NCBI GenBank assembly: GCA_964655475.1
Contig: CAZZMO010000002.1
Location: 62,001-126,000 of the forward strand
Length of the DNA stretch: 64,000 bases
Direction of reading: 5' to 3'
DNA from: VGMA01 sp964655475
Lineage (GTDB): Bacteria > Chlamydiota > Chlamydiia > Chlamydiales > VGMA01
The position numbers were made by a program, and so were the translations under genes. Positions 44,162 to 52,786 of this stretch are shown piece by piece. Every line of letters starts with the position of its first letter. The stretch's first letter is position 1. The notes beneath the pieces are model-generated. The model did no database searches and had not been told where the DNA came from. It was given only the letters and a program-made list of their open reading frames with translations.

Positions 44162-45578
44162 CGAGTAATCCGATTAAAGACCACCATAAGCTTCCCACTA
44201 CAACCCAAATGATGATATTCAAAATACTGACAAAAAAGCCGATCTTCCACCACTCAGATGATTTCACATATCCCGATCCAAAATAGATGGGAGCAGGTCC
44301 CGATCCATACGTGGTAAGAGCTCCAAATAGAGAGCTGAAAAACCCAAGAACGAGTGCCGCAAGCACTGGTGGTGTTCCAATCGCGGTGCTGACCAAAAGA
44401 AAGGGTGGGTACATTGCTGTAATATGGGCTACGTTACTTGCAAAGAAGTAATGGGAGTAAAAATAGAGTAGAGCAATCACGCTAAATCCTAAAATCCAAT
44501 GAAGTCCTGAGACATTTTGCACTACTTCGCCACTAAACCACTGCATGAGTCCAAGCTGATTGAGAGCACTTGCCATAGCAACAAGGACTGCAAACCAAAC
44601 AAGTGTGTCCCATGCTCCCTTTTCATTTAAGACATCTTCCCATGTCAAAACTCCTGAAACAATCAAAAATGTCAATCCAAAGAGAGCTGTCACAGTAGCC
44701 CCGATTTTAATCACAGGGGCAAGTGTCCATAGAGTAATAAGAGCAATGAAGGCAAATATCATGATACATTCATGAGAGGAGACAGGCCCCAGATTCTTCA
44801 AACGTTCTTTTGCAAATGCTTTTGCCTGAGGTGTGTGTTTAATTTCTGGAGGATAAAATTTGTAGAGGACGTATGGAATCGCAAATAAGCTGACAAGTCC
44901 AGGAACGATTCCTGCCATGGCCCAGCTTGTCCATGTAATCGAAATGCCGACACTCTCTGCAAAGCTTTGAACCATCGGATTTCCAGCCATCGAGGTCAGA
45001 AACATCGCGCTCGTTACTGTCCCGCACTGAAATGTAACCTGAATTAAATAGGCTCCTAATTTATATGGAGAGGAGTTTGGATAACTATCAAATGTTCTCG
45101 AAAGTGCAGAGACAACAGGATAAATAATGCCTCCACCACGAGCTGTAGAACTTGGAATCGCTGGAGCTAAAATGAGATCTGTAAAGGCCATTCCATAAGC
45201 CATTCCGAGTGTGCTTTTGCCAAGCATAGACATCAGTACGTAAGAAATCCTAAGGCCAAGTCCTGTCTTGATGAAGCCTCTTGCAATAAAGAATGCAAAT
45301 ACAATCAACCAGACCGTTTCATTACTAAAACCAGCAAAGGCTTGTCCAAATGAAAGGGTATTCGTCATCAAAAGAATGGATAAGGAGATGAAAACTAAAG
45401 AGCCTGTCGCAACAAACTTTGTAATGAGTCCCAAAATCGTGAAGATGAATACAGAAAGGAGGTGCCAAGCCTTCAAGTCCACGCCAGCTGGGGCGGGTAA
45501 AAGCCAAAGAAGAGCTCCTATCCCTGTGCAAAAGAAGGCGAAGAGTTTGTTTTTTGACATGCGACAAGGATATCCCAT
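44145..45578 (-). CDS. DASS-family dicarboxylate/anion carrier
   Basis: 477 residues, about 12 membrane segments. PAIPSSTARGGGIIYPVVSAL (near residue 140) is the SNT-type ion/substrate loop of DASS carriers, and a second such hairpin holds YGSGPAPIYFGSGY near residue 420. These resemble the plastid 2-oxoglutarate/malate translocator. Chlamydiae use one to import host dicarboxylates. ATG 45578 has AAGG upstream and is kept; ATG 45560 is an alternative. Both starts lie inside aroE (overlap 61 or 43 bases), so the order is aroE, carrier, SET, hydrolase. Confidence 0.9.
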   Translation of the reverse strand: MGYPCRMSKNKLFAFFCTGIGALLWLLPAPAGVDLKAWHLLSVFIFTILGLITKFVATGSLVFISLSILLMTNTLSFGQAFAGFSNETVWLIVFAFFIARGFIKTGLGLRISYVLMSMLGKSTLGMAYGMAFTDLILAPAIPSSTARGGGIIYPVVSALSRTFDSYPNSSPYKLGAYLIQVTFQCGTVTSAMFLTSMAGNPMVQSFAESVGISITWTSWAMAGIVPGLVSLFAIPYVLYKFYPPEIKHTPQAKAFAKERLKNLGPVSSHECIMIFAFIALITLWTLAPVIKIGATVTALFGLTFLIVSGVLTWEDVLNEKGAWDTLVWFAVLVAMASALNQLGLMQWFSGEVVQNVSGLHWILGFSVIALLYFYSHYFFASNVAHITAMYPPFLLVSTAIGTPPVLAALVLGFFSSLFGALTTYGSGPAPIYFGSGYVKSSEWWKIGFFVSILNIIIWVVVGSLWWSLIGLLDVFPK

Positions 45579-46417
45579 AATACCTTTTCATCAAAGGGGG
45601 TCGATAAAAAATATCGGAACTGAAATAGCGCTTGCATTGCAAACATCTCAATACCAAGGATCGTCTTTAACCCTCTCTTTTCTGCTGCAAGAACTAGGCT
45701 TGTTTTATGAGGGCGGTAAATCGCTTCAAACACTACCGTTTTTGAAGAGAGTTTACAAGGATCGATCGGAGATGCATCTACATGAGGCTCCATTCCAACA
45801 GAAGTTGTGTTGATGACGATGTGAAATTTCCCCTCTGGTGAAGAGAATCTATCGATGAGCTCAAATGGGGCTCCATATTCTTTAGCAAGCAATTCACCCC
45901 TCTCATAACTTCTATTGTAAATAGTGAAAGGGATCTGATGCTTTTTTAACACATAAGCTGCACCTCTTGCAGCTCCGCCTGCTCCTAATAAGCTCACTAT
46001 CGGAGAGAGGGAAAAGAGGGGGGAGAGCAGTTGTTCGATAGCGAGAGCGTCAGTGTTTTCACCATAATATCCATCTTCTCGATAGAGAAGTGTGTTGATT
46101 GCACCTACCCCTGAAGAGTGGGTCAAGTAGGGAAGGACCTCAGTTTTATAGGGCATGGTGACTGCCAGTCCGAGAAAACCCCTTTCGTGGAGCTTGAGAA
46201 GAGCTCTTGGCAACTCATCTTCTTCAAGATGAATGCGAAAGAAGTGAGCTCTAACGTCAATTTTCTTAAATATCTGGTTGTGAGTGATGTGCGATATGCT
46301 CTTTGAAACAGGGTTTCCAATGAGGGCAAAGAGTTTGTGCTCTTTAAAGGATTCCCAGAGATTTTCATCATCTAAATCCTTGAACAACAAGATCGATTCG
46401 AGTGGGAAATGTTTCAT
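45518..46417 (-). CDS. aroE: Shikimate dehydrogenase (AroE)
   Basis: 299 residues. Reduces 3-dehydroshikimate with NADPH. SKSISHITHN (38-47), catalytic Lys91 in VTMPYKTEV, Asp123 in ENTDA, NADP motif LLGAGGAARGA (143-153) and the C-terminal Q in FAMQALFQF are present. Chlamydiaceae carry AroE fused behind AroD (AroDE); here AroE stands alone with about 28 extra N-terminal residues (MKHFPLESILLFKDLDD...) before the usual start. Its 3' end overlaps the carrier gene deeply. Confidence 0.92.
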   Translation of the reverse strand: MKHFPLESILLFKDLDDENLWESFKEHKLFALIGNPVSKSISHITHNQIFKKIDVRAHFFRIHLEEDELPRALLKLHERGFLGLAVTMPYKTEVLPYLTHSSGVGAINTLLYREDGYYGENTDALAIEQLLSPLFSLSPIVSLLGAGGAARGAAYVLKKHQIPFTIYNRSYERGELLAKEYGAPFELIDRFSSPEGKFHIVINTTSVGMEPHVDASPIDPCKLSSKTVVFEAIYRPHKTSLVLAAEKRGLKTILGIEMFAMQALFQFRYFLSTPFDEKVLWDILVACQKTNSSPSFAQG

Positions 46418-46467
46418 CTGGACGACAGTATAGAGTATGGTCTATAAAGGGACAAAGGAGAAATTTC

Positions 46468-48414
46468 ATGGGGAAAAACATTGTAGAGAAGGTCATCGGA
46501 GCTCATCTGGTTGATGGCGAAATGAAAAAAGGGAATGAAATCGGGATCAGAATAGATCACACCTTAACGCAAGATGCCACAGGAACTGTGGTGATGCTCG
46601 AGCTTGAAGCGATGGGACTCAAAAAAGCAAAGACCCGATTCTCCATGCAATATGTCGATCACAATCAGATACAAGAAGATTGTAAAAATGCTGAAGACCA
46701 TCACTATTTACAGACCGCTTCTAAGAACTTTGGAATTTATTTCAGCCCCCCAGCGAATGGGATCAGTCATGCAGTCGCTTTTGAACATTCAGTTCTACCA
46801 GGTGAGACAATACTTGGATCAGATAGTCACACCCCAGCAGCGGGTGGTCTTGGTGCGATTGCCATCGGAGCAGGAGGTCTCGAAGTTGCTTTAGCGATTG
46901 CTGGAGAGCCTTTTTACTTCCGCATGCCCGCAGTTGTAAAAGTGGAAATCCACGGCTCTCTTCCTGATTGGGTGAGTGCGAAAGATGTAATCTTGGAATT
47001 GCTCCGCAGAAGGGATGTTTCTGGTGGAGTGGGGAAGATTTTTGAATATGCAGGGCCCGGTTTAAAAAACCTTACAGCGATGGATCGACATGTCATTTGC
47101 AACATGGGGGCAGAGCTTGGTGCTACAACTTCGATTTTCCCTTCAGATGAAGTAACTCTTGAATACATGAAGCAAGTCTATAGAGAAAAAGATTGGAAAG
47201 AGCTCAAAGCAGATCCCGATGCAAAGTATGATGAAGTAGAGGTGATTGATCTTTCTAAGTTAGAGCCTCTAATTGCTCTACCTAGCAGCCCAGGCAATGT
47301 TCGCCCTGTCAGAGAAGTAGCTGGCGCACCTATCTATCAAGCATACATCGGTTCTTCTGCAAACCCAGGATTTAGAGACTTCGCTGTTCCTGCGATGATG
47401 CTTGAAAAAAAGAAAGTTCACGAAAGGGTCTCATTCGATGTAAATCCAGCTTCTCGCATGGGGCTTTACGCCCTGATCGAAGGGGGATATATGGCGCATA
47501 TGATTAGGGCCGGTGCAAGGCTTCATCAAGCTGGGTGTAACGGTTGTATTGGCATGGGACAAGCTCCTGCTACGAATAAGATCAGCTTACGCACAGTTCC
47601 AAGAAACTTCAAAGGGAGATCTGGTACAAAAGAGGATTTAGTCTATCTCTGCTCTCCTGAAACTGCAACGGCTTCAGCTATCACAGGGGTAATCACCGAT
47701 CCTCGAACGCTCGATATCCCTTATCCAAAAATTAAAGAGCCAAAACATTTCCCTCTTGTTTCAAATATCGTAGCGCCCCTTCCAGAAGGATCCCATTGTG
47801 ATATTGTAAAAGGGGACAATATTAAGCCTCTTCCTGAATTTCTACCACCAGCTGAACACTATCTACTTCCTGTTACGCTCAAAACAGGGGATAATATCTC
47901 AACAGATGACATCTCCCCAGCGGGAGCTCAAGTTCTCCCCTATCGAAGTAACATTCCGAAGATCAGTGAGTTTATGTACTACCGACTCGATGGAAGCTTC
48001 TTTGACCGCGCTATGAAGATCAAAGAGAAAGGCTCTATCATCATCGGTGGGAAAAACTATGGGCAAGGATCGAGTAGAGAGCATGCTGCTATTTCGACAG
48101 CCTATGTAGGGGTGAGAATGGTCATCGCTATGAGTTTTGCAAGAATCCACCGCTCCAATTTGACTAATTTTGGTGTCATTCCTTTCATCTTTGTGAATCC
48201 TTCTGACTATGAAAAGATTGAGAAAGGGGATGAGCTAGAGTTGCCTAATGTGATTGATGCGATTAAACAAAATGGCCCCGTCAAAATTAAGAATAAGACC
48301 AAGGGTGGGGAGTTCATGGTACAGCACAATCTCACAGAACATGAAAAGGAATATATCCTATCAGGATCGCGTCTGAATGTGGTGAAAAAGAAATTACAAA
48401 AAGGGCGCCCCTAA
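46468..48414 (+). CDS. Aconitate hydratase
   Basis: 648 residues from ATG 46468, which has GGAGAA upstream; the frame is open back to 46402 without a ribosome site. It catalyses citrate/isocitrate conversion in the TCA cycle. The Fe-S cysteines are in HQAGCNGCIGMGQ plus an upstream Cys, GSDSHTPAAGG is the substrate block, and the swivel domain has IIGGKNYGQGSSREHAA. The compact size fits the aconitase A/X-type single-chain enzymes close to LeuCD. Its presence indicates an intact first half of the TCA cycle. Confidence 0.93.
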   Translation: MGKNIVEKVIGAHLVDGEMKKGNEIGIRIDHTLTQDATGTVVMLELEAMGLKKAKTRFSMQYVDHNQIQEDCKNAEDHHYLQTASKNFGIYFSPPANGISHAVAFEHSVLPGETILGSDSHTPAAGGLGAIAIGAGGLEVALAIAGEPFYFRMPAVVKVEIHGSLPDWVSAKDVILELLRRRDVSGGVGKIFEYAGPGLKNLTAMDRHVICNMGAELGATTSIFPSDEVTLEYMKQVYREKDWKELKADPDAKYDEVEVIDLSKLEPLIALPSSPGNVRPVREVAGAPIYQAYIGSSANPGFRDFAVPAMMLEKKKVHERVSFDVNPASRMGLYALIEGGYMAHMIRAGARLHQAGCNGCIGMGQAPATNKISLRTVPRNFKGRSGTKEDLVYLCSPETATASAITGVITDPRTLDIPYPKIKEPKHFPLVSNIVAPLPEGSHCDIVKGDNIKPLPEFLPPAEHYLLPVTLKTGDNISTDDISPAGAQVLPYRSNIPKISEFMYYRLDGSFFDRAMKIKEKGSIIIGGKNYGQGSSREHAAISTAYVGVRMVIAMSFARIHRSNLTNFGVIPFIFVNPSDYEKIEKGDELELPNVIDAIKQNGPVKIKNKTKGGEFMVQHNLTEHEKEYILSGSRLNVVKKKLQKGRP

Positions 48415-48425
48415 TCGGGGCTCCC
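48403..48425 (-). terminator. Terminator of small Cys-rich gene, overlapping the aconitase 3' end
   Basis: Near-perfect stem GGGcGCCCC / GGGGCtCCC (48403-48411, 48417-48425), loop TAATC. On the minus strand it runs into TTTTT, so it terminates the Cys-rich gene at 48438-48677. It lies across the last codons and stop of the aconitase gene. Confidence 0.65.
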
Positions 48426-48437
48426 CAAAAAAACAGA

Positions 48438-48677
48438 TTATTCGCCGTATAAGTATGGAGTGCAAGTACCATCAGTCTTGAGTGTACAATCTGTACGAAG
48501 TTTGCAAAGAACTTTGCCTAATTCTTCACATTTTCTAGGCTCAAGAGACTTCTTCTCTTTTTGCTCTTTATCTTCACATACTTTTTTGTCTTTATTCCAC
48601 TGACAATCTTTCTTTCTAGAATCACAGTCTTTCTTCTCAGTGATGCTAGCACAATCCATTTTACGTTTCTTTTGCAT
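48438..48677 (-). CDS. Small Cys-rich protein, W-motif family copy A
   Basis: 79 residues, eight regularly spaced cysteines: C..I....DC...KKDCQW......C.......C..L.....C.L..DC....DGTC...L.GE. The same pattern recurs in the protein at 48819-49052, and the leader TAAGGAG-TTATATG is also shared. CxW followed by a distant C resembles small disulfide folds. Very Lys/Glu-rich, no signal peptide. No known family. Confidence 0.65.
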   Translation of the reverse strand: MQKKRKMDCASITEKKDCDSRKKDCQWNKDKKVCEDKEQKEKKSLEPRKCEELGKVLCKLRTDCTLKTDGTCTPYLYGE

Positions 48678-48779
48678 ATAAGCTCCTTATGTTAGCTTTA
48701 GTCTGCATATCTAGTTTAACAAAGAAGAGTTGATATGTTTGTAAGTAATTGATTATTAGGGCAGTATTATCAATGAAAA

Positions 48780-48804
48780 GGCCCCTCCAAATGTGCGGGG
48801 GGCC
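48780..48804 (-). terminator. Terminator of the second small Cys-rich gene
   Basis: GGCCCC / GGGGCC stem (48780-48785, 48799-48804) with a 13-base loop. On the minus strand it is followed by TTTTC. It ends the transcript of the gene at 48819-49052. Confidence 0.65.
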
Positions 48805-48818
48805 AGAAATGGGCTCTA

Positions 48819-49052
48819 TTACTCACCTAACATGTTGTGGCATGTGCCATCTTGGCTCATTCCACAGTCACCAACAATGAGCATGCGAAGAGCGCATTGA
48901 ACAGGCTCTAAAGCACTACACTTAGCAGGAGGTGTCCTTTTACATGTTTGACTGAAATCATCCCATGAACAATTTCTTTTTTTCCCACAGCTGTCAGCGC
49001 TAGTTGCTTTTGAGCAAGTTAAAGGCTGAGCAGGTTTACGACCTTTTGCCAT
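48819..49052 (-). CDS. Small Cys-rich protein, W-motif family copy B
   Basis: 77 residues, eight or more cysteines, colinear with copy A: LTCSKATSADSCGKKRNCSWDDFSQTC, AKCSALEPVQCALRM, DCGMSQDGTCHNMLGE. The shared frame is C..........CxxkxxCxW......C...C..L..vxC.LR....C....DGTC...L.GE. AAGGAG lies 8-9 bases before the ATG, in a leader similar to that of copy A. It has no signal peptide, so either it folds in the reducing cytosol with metal, or it is exported in another way. Confidence 0.65.
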   Translation of the reverse strand: MAKGRKPAQPLTCSKATSADSCGKKRNCSWDDFSQTCKRTPPAKCSALEPVQCALRMLIVGDCGMSQDGTCHNMLGE

Positions 49053-49135
49053 ATAAAACTCCTTAATTTAGTTTTATGGTAACTAAAGTCTAGCACAAGG
49101 GGGCAGGTTTAAGTCTTAACCTGTTGATTGTCAAC

Positions 49136-50566
49136 TTAGTTATTGTTTTCGAAGAGAGAGCGGCCGAGGTCGGTCAATTTAAAGGCAATCTCATGGCCTA
49201 TGACCCCCAAGCGAACAATCCCTGATTCGAAAAGGTACTCTAAGACGATCGTCTCGATATACTGTTTCTCATCTTCAGAGTAAACGGGGATGCTGTAGTG
49301 CCATTTCCGCCCCTCTTTCTTGAGGCGCACCTTTTTTTCCTCTTTGAGACCAATAGCAGTCCCTTGGATGAAATCATCAAAAGCGACCCAGCCTAACCTT
49401 GCAATACGGCTGAGGCTGTTTTGGATTTCATGAAGGTTCCGATCAGAGTGGATTTCTCCCGTTTTGATCTGATGGAACGGATGTTTGAAAATCGTGAGGG
49501 CTTTCTCTTTCGATCCCATTTCTAACCATTCAAAGGCAGATTCTGTGAGGATCAACTGAGATGAGCGCTTGTCAACGAATCCGAGGAGTATTACCTTCTC
49601 GAGGAGACGGTCGATGTAAGCAGAAAAAGAAAGGAGATGGCTACACTCGTGATCTTGGGGGAAGTTTGTGATGAGGAAAGGGGCGATTTTGGGGTCGAGG
49701 TGCCACTTGTTCCCTTTATATGAGAAGTGGGTTGGTTCTCTATCGATATACATGAGCAATTCAGCGATATCTTTAGCAAAGCCATACTCATCTGGTCTAA
49801 ATTGGATCACACCCTGTGGGTTGTGCTCTTCAGGCAGTGAGCTTTGGAGGAAGTTGAGATATTCTTTCCACTCTTGGAAGGGGGTAACAACCTCTTTCCA
49901 TCCGTGACCCTCCTTTCGATAGCCAAGGCAGCAGACGAAGTGGAACTCAAGCATCAAGATGGCTTCTTCAAAAGCTTCACCTGTCAGATGATATTTCCTC
50001 TTGATCTCTTCAGCAGAGATTTCTAGATCGGGGGATTGAAAAACATCGTTCATGATATGCCCAAGGGGGTCTGCTCCCCAGTTGAGGTCTACTAGATAGC
50101 GCTGGAAGACTTGAGGTGTAATGAGGTATTTTTCAATCAAAGATCCGAAAATATTATTTGAGTGACGTGGGATGTGGTACCAATTCGGTAGAACATGGAT
50201 CGGAACTCTCTTTAAAAGATTTTGTAAGAATTCCATGCCAGGTTCAAAGTCTTCATCAAATTTTTCGAGTTGGAGTTCAAAATATTTTCGTTGATCTTTG
50301 TTCACGATGATCAAATGATCATCTCTTTCCAGGAGGCCTGCCTCTTCCAACTTTACAAGGGAAGGGAGCGCTTCTGTTAAAGTAAGGGATAAGTTTTGGA
50401 GGAGTTGCTCTAAAGGAAATTCTACGGGGTTGTAAAAAATTTCTTCCAAGATTTCGACGTCTGTATCAGTAAAACTGGCTAGAAGAAGACGGATCTTAAT
50501 ATCGTCTTGATAGTCGTAATCAGCTAAATGAATTTTATTCTTACGTACTGCTTGTAGTTCGATCAT
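49136..50566 (-). CDS. Winged-helix-like hypothetical protein
   Basis: 476 residues from ATG 50566, with AAGGAG 7 bases upstream; a TTG at 50587 is less likely. Soluble. The N-terminal region (DTDVEILEEIFYNPVEFPLEQLLQNLSLTLTEALPSLVKLEEAGLLERDDH) reads like a winged-helix domain, and a C-terminal piece (LGVIGHEIAFKLTDLGRSLFE) resembles the XPB/Ssl2-type winged helix found beside helicases. DNA binding is possible but unproven. It is divergent from the SLC12-like gene. Confidence 0.5.
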   Translation of the reverse strand: MIELQAVRKNKIHLADYDYQDDIKIRLLLASFTDTDVEILEEIFYNPVEFPLEQLLQNLSLTLTEALPSLVKLEEAGLLERDDHLIIVNKDQRKYFELQLEKFDEDFEPGMEFLQNLLKRVPIHVLPNWYHIPRHSNNIFGSLIEKYLITPQVFQRYLVDLNWGADPLGHIMNDVFQSPDLEISAEEIKRKYHLTGEAFEEAILMLEFHFVCCLGYRKEGHGWKEVVTPFQEWKEYLNFLQSSLPEEHNPQGVIQFRPDEYGFAKDIAELLMYIDREPTHFSYKGNKWHLDPKIAPFLITNFPQDHECSHLLSFSAYIDRLLEKVILLGFVDKRSSQLILTESAFEWLEMGSKEKALTIFKHPFHQIKTGEIHSDRNLHEIQNSLSRIARLGWVAFDDFIQGTAIGLKEEKKVRLKKEGRKWHYSIPVYSEDEKQYIETIVLEYLFESGIVRLGVIGHEIAFKLTDLGRSLFENNN

Positions 50567-50641
50567 GGAAATACTCCTTGCCTGCAAGCATAATAGATAG
50601 GGGAATTGTCACAAAGGACTTCTTCAGGTTATGATATTTTT

Positions 50642-52786
50642 ATGACAACATCAATTCCGCATCCAAGGACCGAGGAGGTACTATATACAAAGTACTCCAC
50701 ATTTTTAGGGGTATATGTCCCTGCCCTGCTCGCCATGTTTGGGGTCGTTCTCTTTCTGAGGATGGGTTGGATTGTAGGTTCTTCAGGTCTTTTTCAGAGC
50801 TTAGCTGCCATTACATTGACTCTACTTATTACCTTCATTACAGCTCTTTCTATCGCATCGATTGCATCGAATTTCTCTGTAAATAGTGCAAGTAGTGGAG
50901 CCTATTTCATGATTTCCAATGAGCTCGGAAGTGGCCTCGGCTCAGCGATTGGGATTCCTCTCTACCTTGCACAGACATTTACGATTTGCTTTGCCATTTT
51001 TGGATTCACTGAGTCTTTGCATTATTTTTTTCCCTGGGTACCGCTGCAGCTCATTGGGTTAGTGACTCTCGTGCTTTTGGCTTCAATTGCCTATTTTGCC
51101 CTAGAGTGGGTGATGAAGATGCACCTCTTGATCTTTGGAATCCTTGCACTTTCACTCTGCTGTTTCTTTTTTGGCCATCCCTATCCAGAAGATACAGTAG
51201 TAGCCTCATACAGACTTGAATCGTTCTGGAAGGTCTTCGGGGTCTTTTTTCCAGTTGCTATGGGGGTAGAGTGTGGAATATCGATGGCAGAGCACCTCAA
51301 AACACCTTCTCGCTCGATATTGATCGGCTCAGTTGCGGCTACTTTGACAGCCTTTTTGATCTATGTTGCTGTGGCTGTTTTTCTCACTCGATATGCACCA
51401 AGAGAGATCTTGCAGGGGGATCCGTTTGTCATTCACAAGTGTTCAAAATTTCCAGGAATTATCCAGGTAGCAATCTGGCTCCTTGCCATGATGAGTGGGA
51501 TTGGAAGTCTACTATCTGCCCCTAAGACCTTGCAGGCAATCGCTCTCGATGGGATTGTATTTCGCTCAATTGGAAAAGAACCCAAACTTGCAATCGGAAT
51601 CACCCTTTTGATAGCATTTTGCTCGATCTATTTCAGTAATCTCAATGTGATAGCGCCCCTTCTCACCATGGTCCTACTTTCTACTTATGGGCTTATCAAT
51701 CTCGCTACGAGTTTTGAAGAGATGATGGAAAATCCGAGCTGGAGACCTACGTTTCGGATGCCGTGGGGGCTTCCATTTGCTGGAGCTCTCCTCTGCTTCA
51801 TCCCGATGTTCATCATCGACTCTTTGACTACATTGATCGTCATCGCATTTTCTTTGTCAGCCTACAGTCTAGCGAAAATTTTTGGGATTGGTAATGACAA
51901 AGATGATCTCCGGCAATCGCTCCTCTTCTTTCTATCGAGAAGCATTATCTATAAGCTTGCTGATGAGTCTTTAAAAGTGCGCTCTTGGCGCCCTAATTTT
52001 CTCGTCTTTACGAGATCACCGATGCGCTTTTCAAATTTGATTCTATTTGCAAGAGAGCTCACAAGAAAGCATGGATTTTTAACGGTAGCTTCCATCTTCT
52101 CCACAGATCAAGCCTTAAAGCAGAAGGAGAAAGATTGGATTAGGTTGATCAGGAAAAATTTACGAGCTAATCGAACTAAGGCGTTAGTAGAGGTGGTCTC
52201 GGCAAAGGATCCAATCGCAGGAATGAAGCAAATTGTGGAGACCTATGGAATTGGACCTTTAGTCCCCAATACGATCATTCTTGGGCAAGGATTTGAAGGA
52301 ACTCATATCGATATCATCGAATTTGCAAGAAGAGAGCAGCGGAATATCCTTCTCTTTAGAGATAGTGAAAAGGAGATCGCCCGCCTTCCTCGTGAAGTCG
52401 ACATCTGGTGGGATGAGGATCAGAAAAACAATGCGAAGTTTATGTTAGTTCTCGCCTTCATGTTGAAGAGAAGTCCTCTTTTCCGATCAGCCAAATTCAC
52501 TCTCAAATCGGTGGTGGATAACGAAAATGCAAGAAGTGAAAGGGAACTCTATTTTAGAAAATTATTAGAAGAGAGTCGGATCGATATCCAGTCGAAAGTC
52601 TTTTTAGGGACAGATTTCAATACCTACGCGAATAAAGAGGGCTTAACCTTTATCGGGATGAGGGCAATGGAGGAAGGGGAGTCTAGAGAGGATTACGAAA
52701 AATATTACAAGCAGCAAATCGTCGCAACAAAAGATCTATCCATGGTAATATTTGCTCTAGGTTTTGAACAAATGCAGATGATATGA
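50642..52786 (+). CDS. SLC12/APC-type cation-chloride cotransporter-like protein
   Basis: About 714 residues from ATG 50642 (MTTSIPHPRTEE). Twelve membrane segments occupy residues 30-440; the first block GVYVPALLAMFGVVLFLRMGWIVG and the NSASSGAYFMISNELGSGLGSAIGIPLYLAQT stretch match the SLC12 family of Na-K-Cl transporters. A soluble C-terminal domain of about 270 residues follows. It should move K+, Na+ or Cl- across the inner membrane. leuS follows with an ATGA overlap. No clear ribosome site. Confidence 0.85.
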   Translation: MTTSIPHPRTEEVLYTKYSTFLGVYVPALLAMFGVVLFLRMGWIVGSSGLFQSLAAITLTLLITFITALSIASIASNFSVNSASSGAYFMISNELGSGLGSAIGIPLYLAQTFTICFAIFGFTESLHYFFPWVPLQLIGLVTLVLLASIAYFALEWVMKMHLLIFGILALSLCCFFFGHPYPEDTVVASYRLESFWKVFGVFFPVAMGVECGISMAEHLKTPSRSILIGSVAATLTAFLIYVAVAVFLTRYAPREILQGDPFVIHKCSKFPGIIQVAIWLLAMMSGIGSLLSAPKTLQAIALDGIVFRSIGKEPKLAIGITLLIAFCSIYFSNLNVIAPLLTMVLLSTYGLINLATSFEEMMENPSWRPTFRMPWGLPFAGALLCFIPMFIIDSLTTLIVIAFSLSAYSLAKIFGIGNDKDDLRQSLLFFLSRSIIYKLADESLKVRSWRPNFLVFTRSPMRFSNLILFARELTRKHGFLTVASIFSTDQALKQKEKDWIRLIRKNLRANRTKALVEVVSAKDPIAGMKQIVETYGIGPLVPNTIILGQGFEGTHIDIIEFARREQRNILLFRDSEKEIARLPREVDIWWDEDQKNNAKFMLVLAFMLKRSPLFRSAKFTLKSVVDNENARSERELYFRKLLEESRIDIQSKVFLGTDFNTYANKEGLTFIGMRAMEEGESREDYEKYYKQQIVATKDLSMVIFALGFEQMQMI

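Noticed and set aside
48403..48425. Terminator for the aconitase gene on the plus strand
   Set aside because: On the plus strand the hairpin is followed by A residues, not T; it suits the minus-strand Cys-rich gene.
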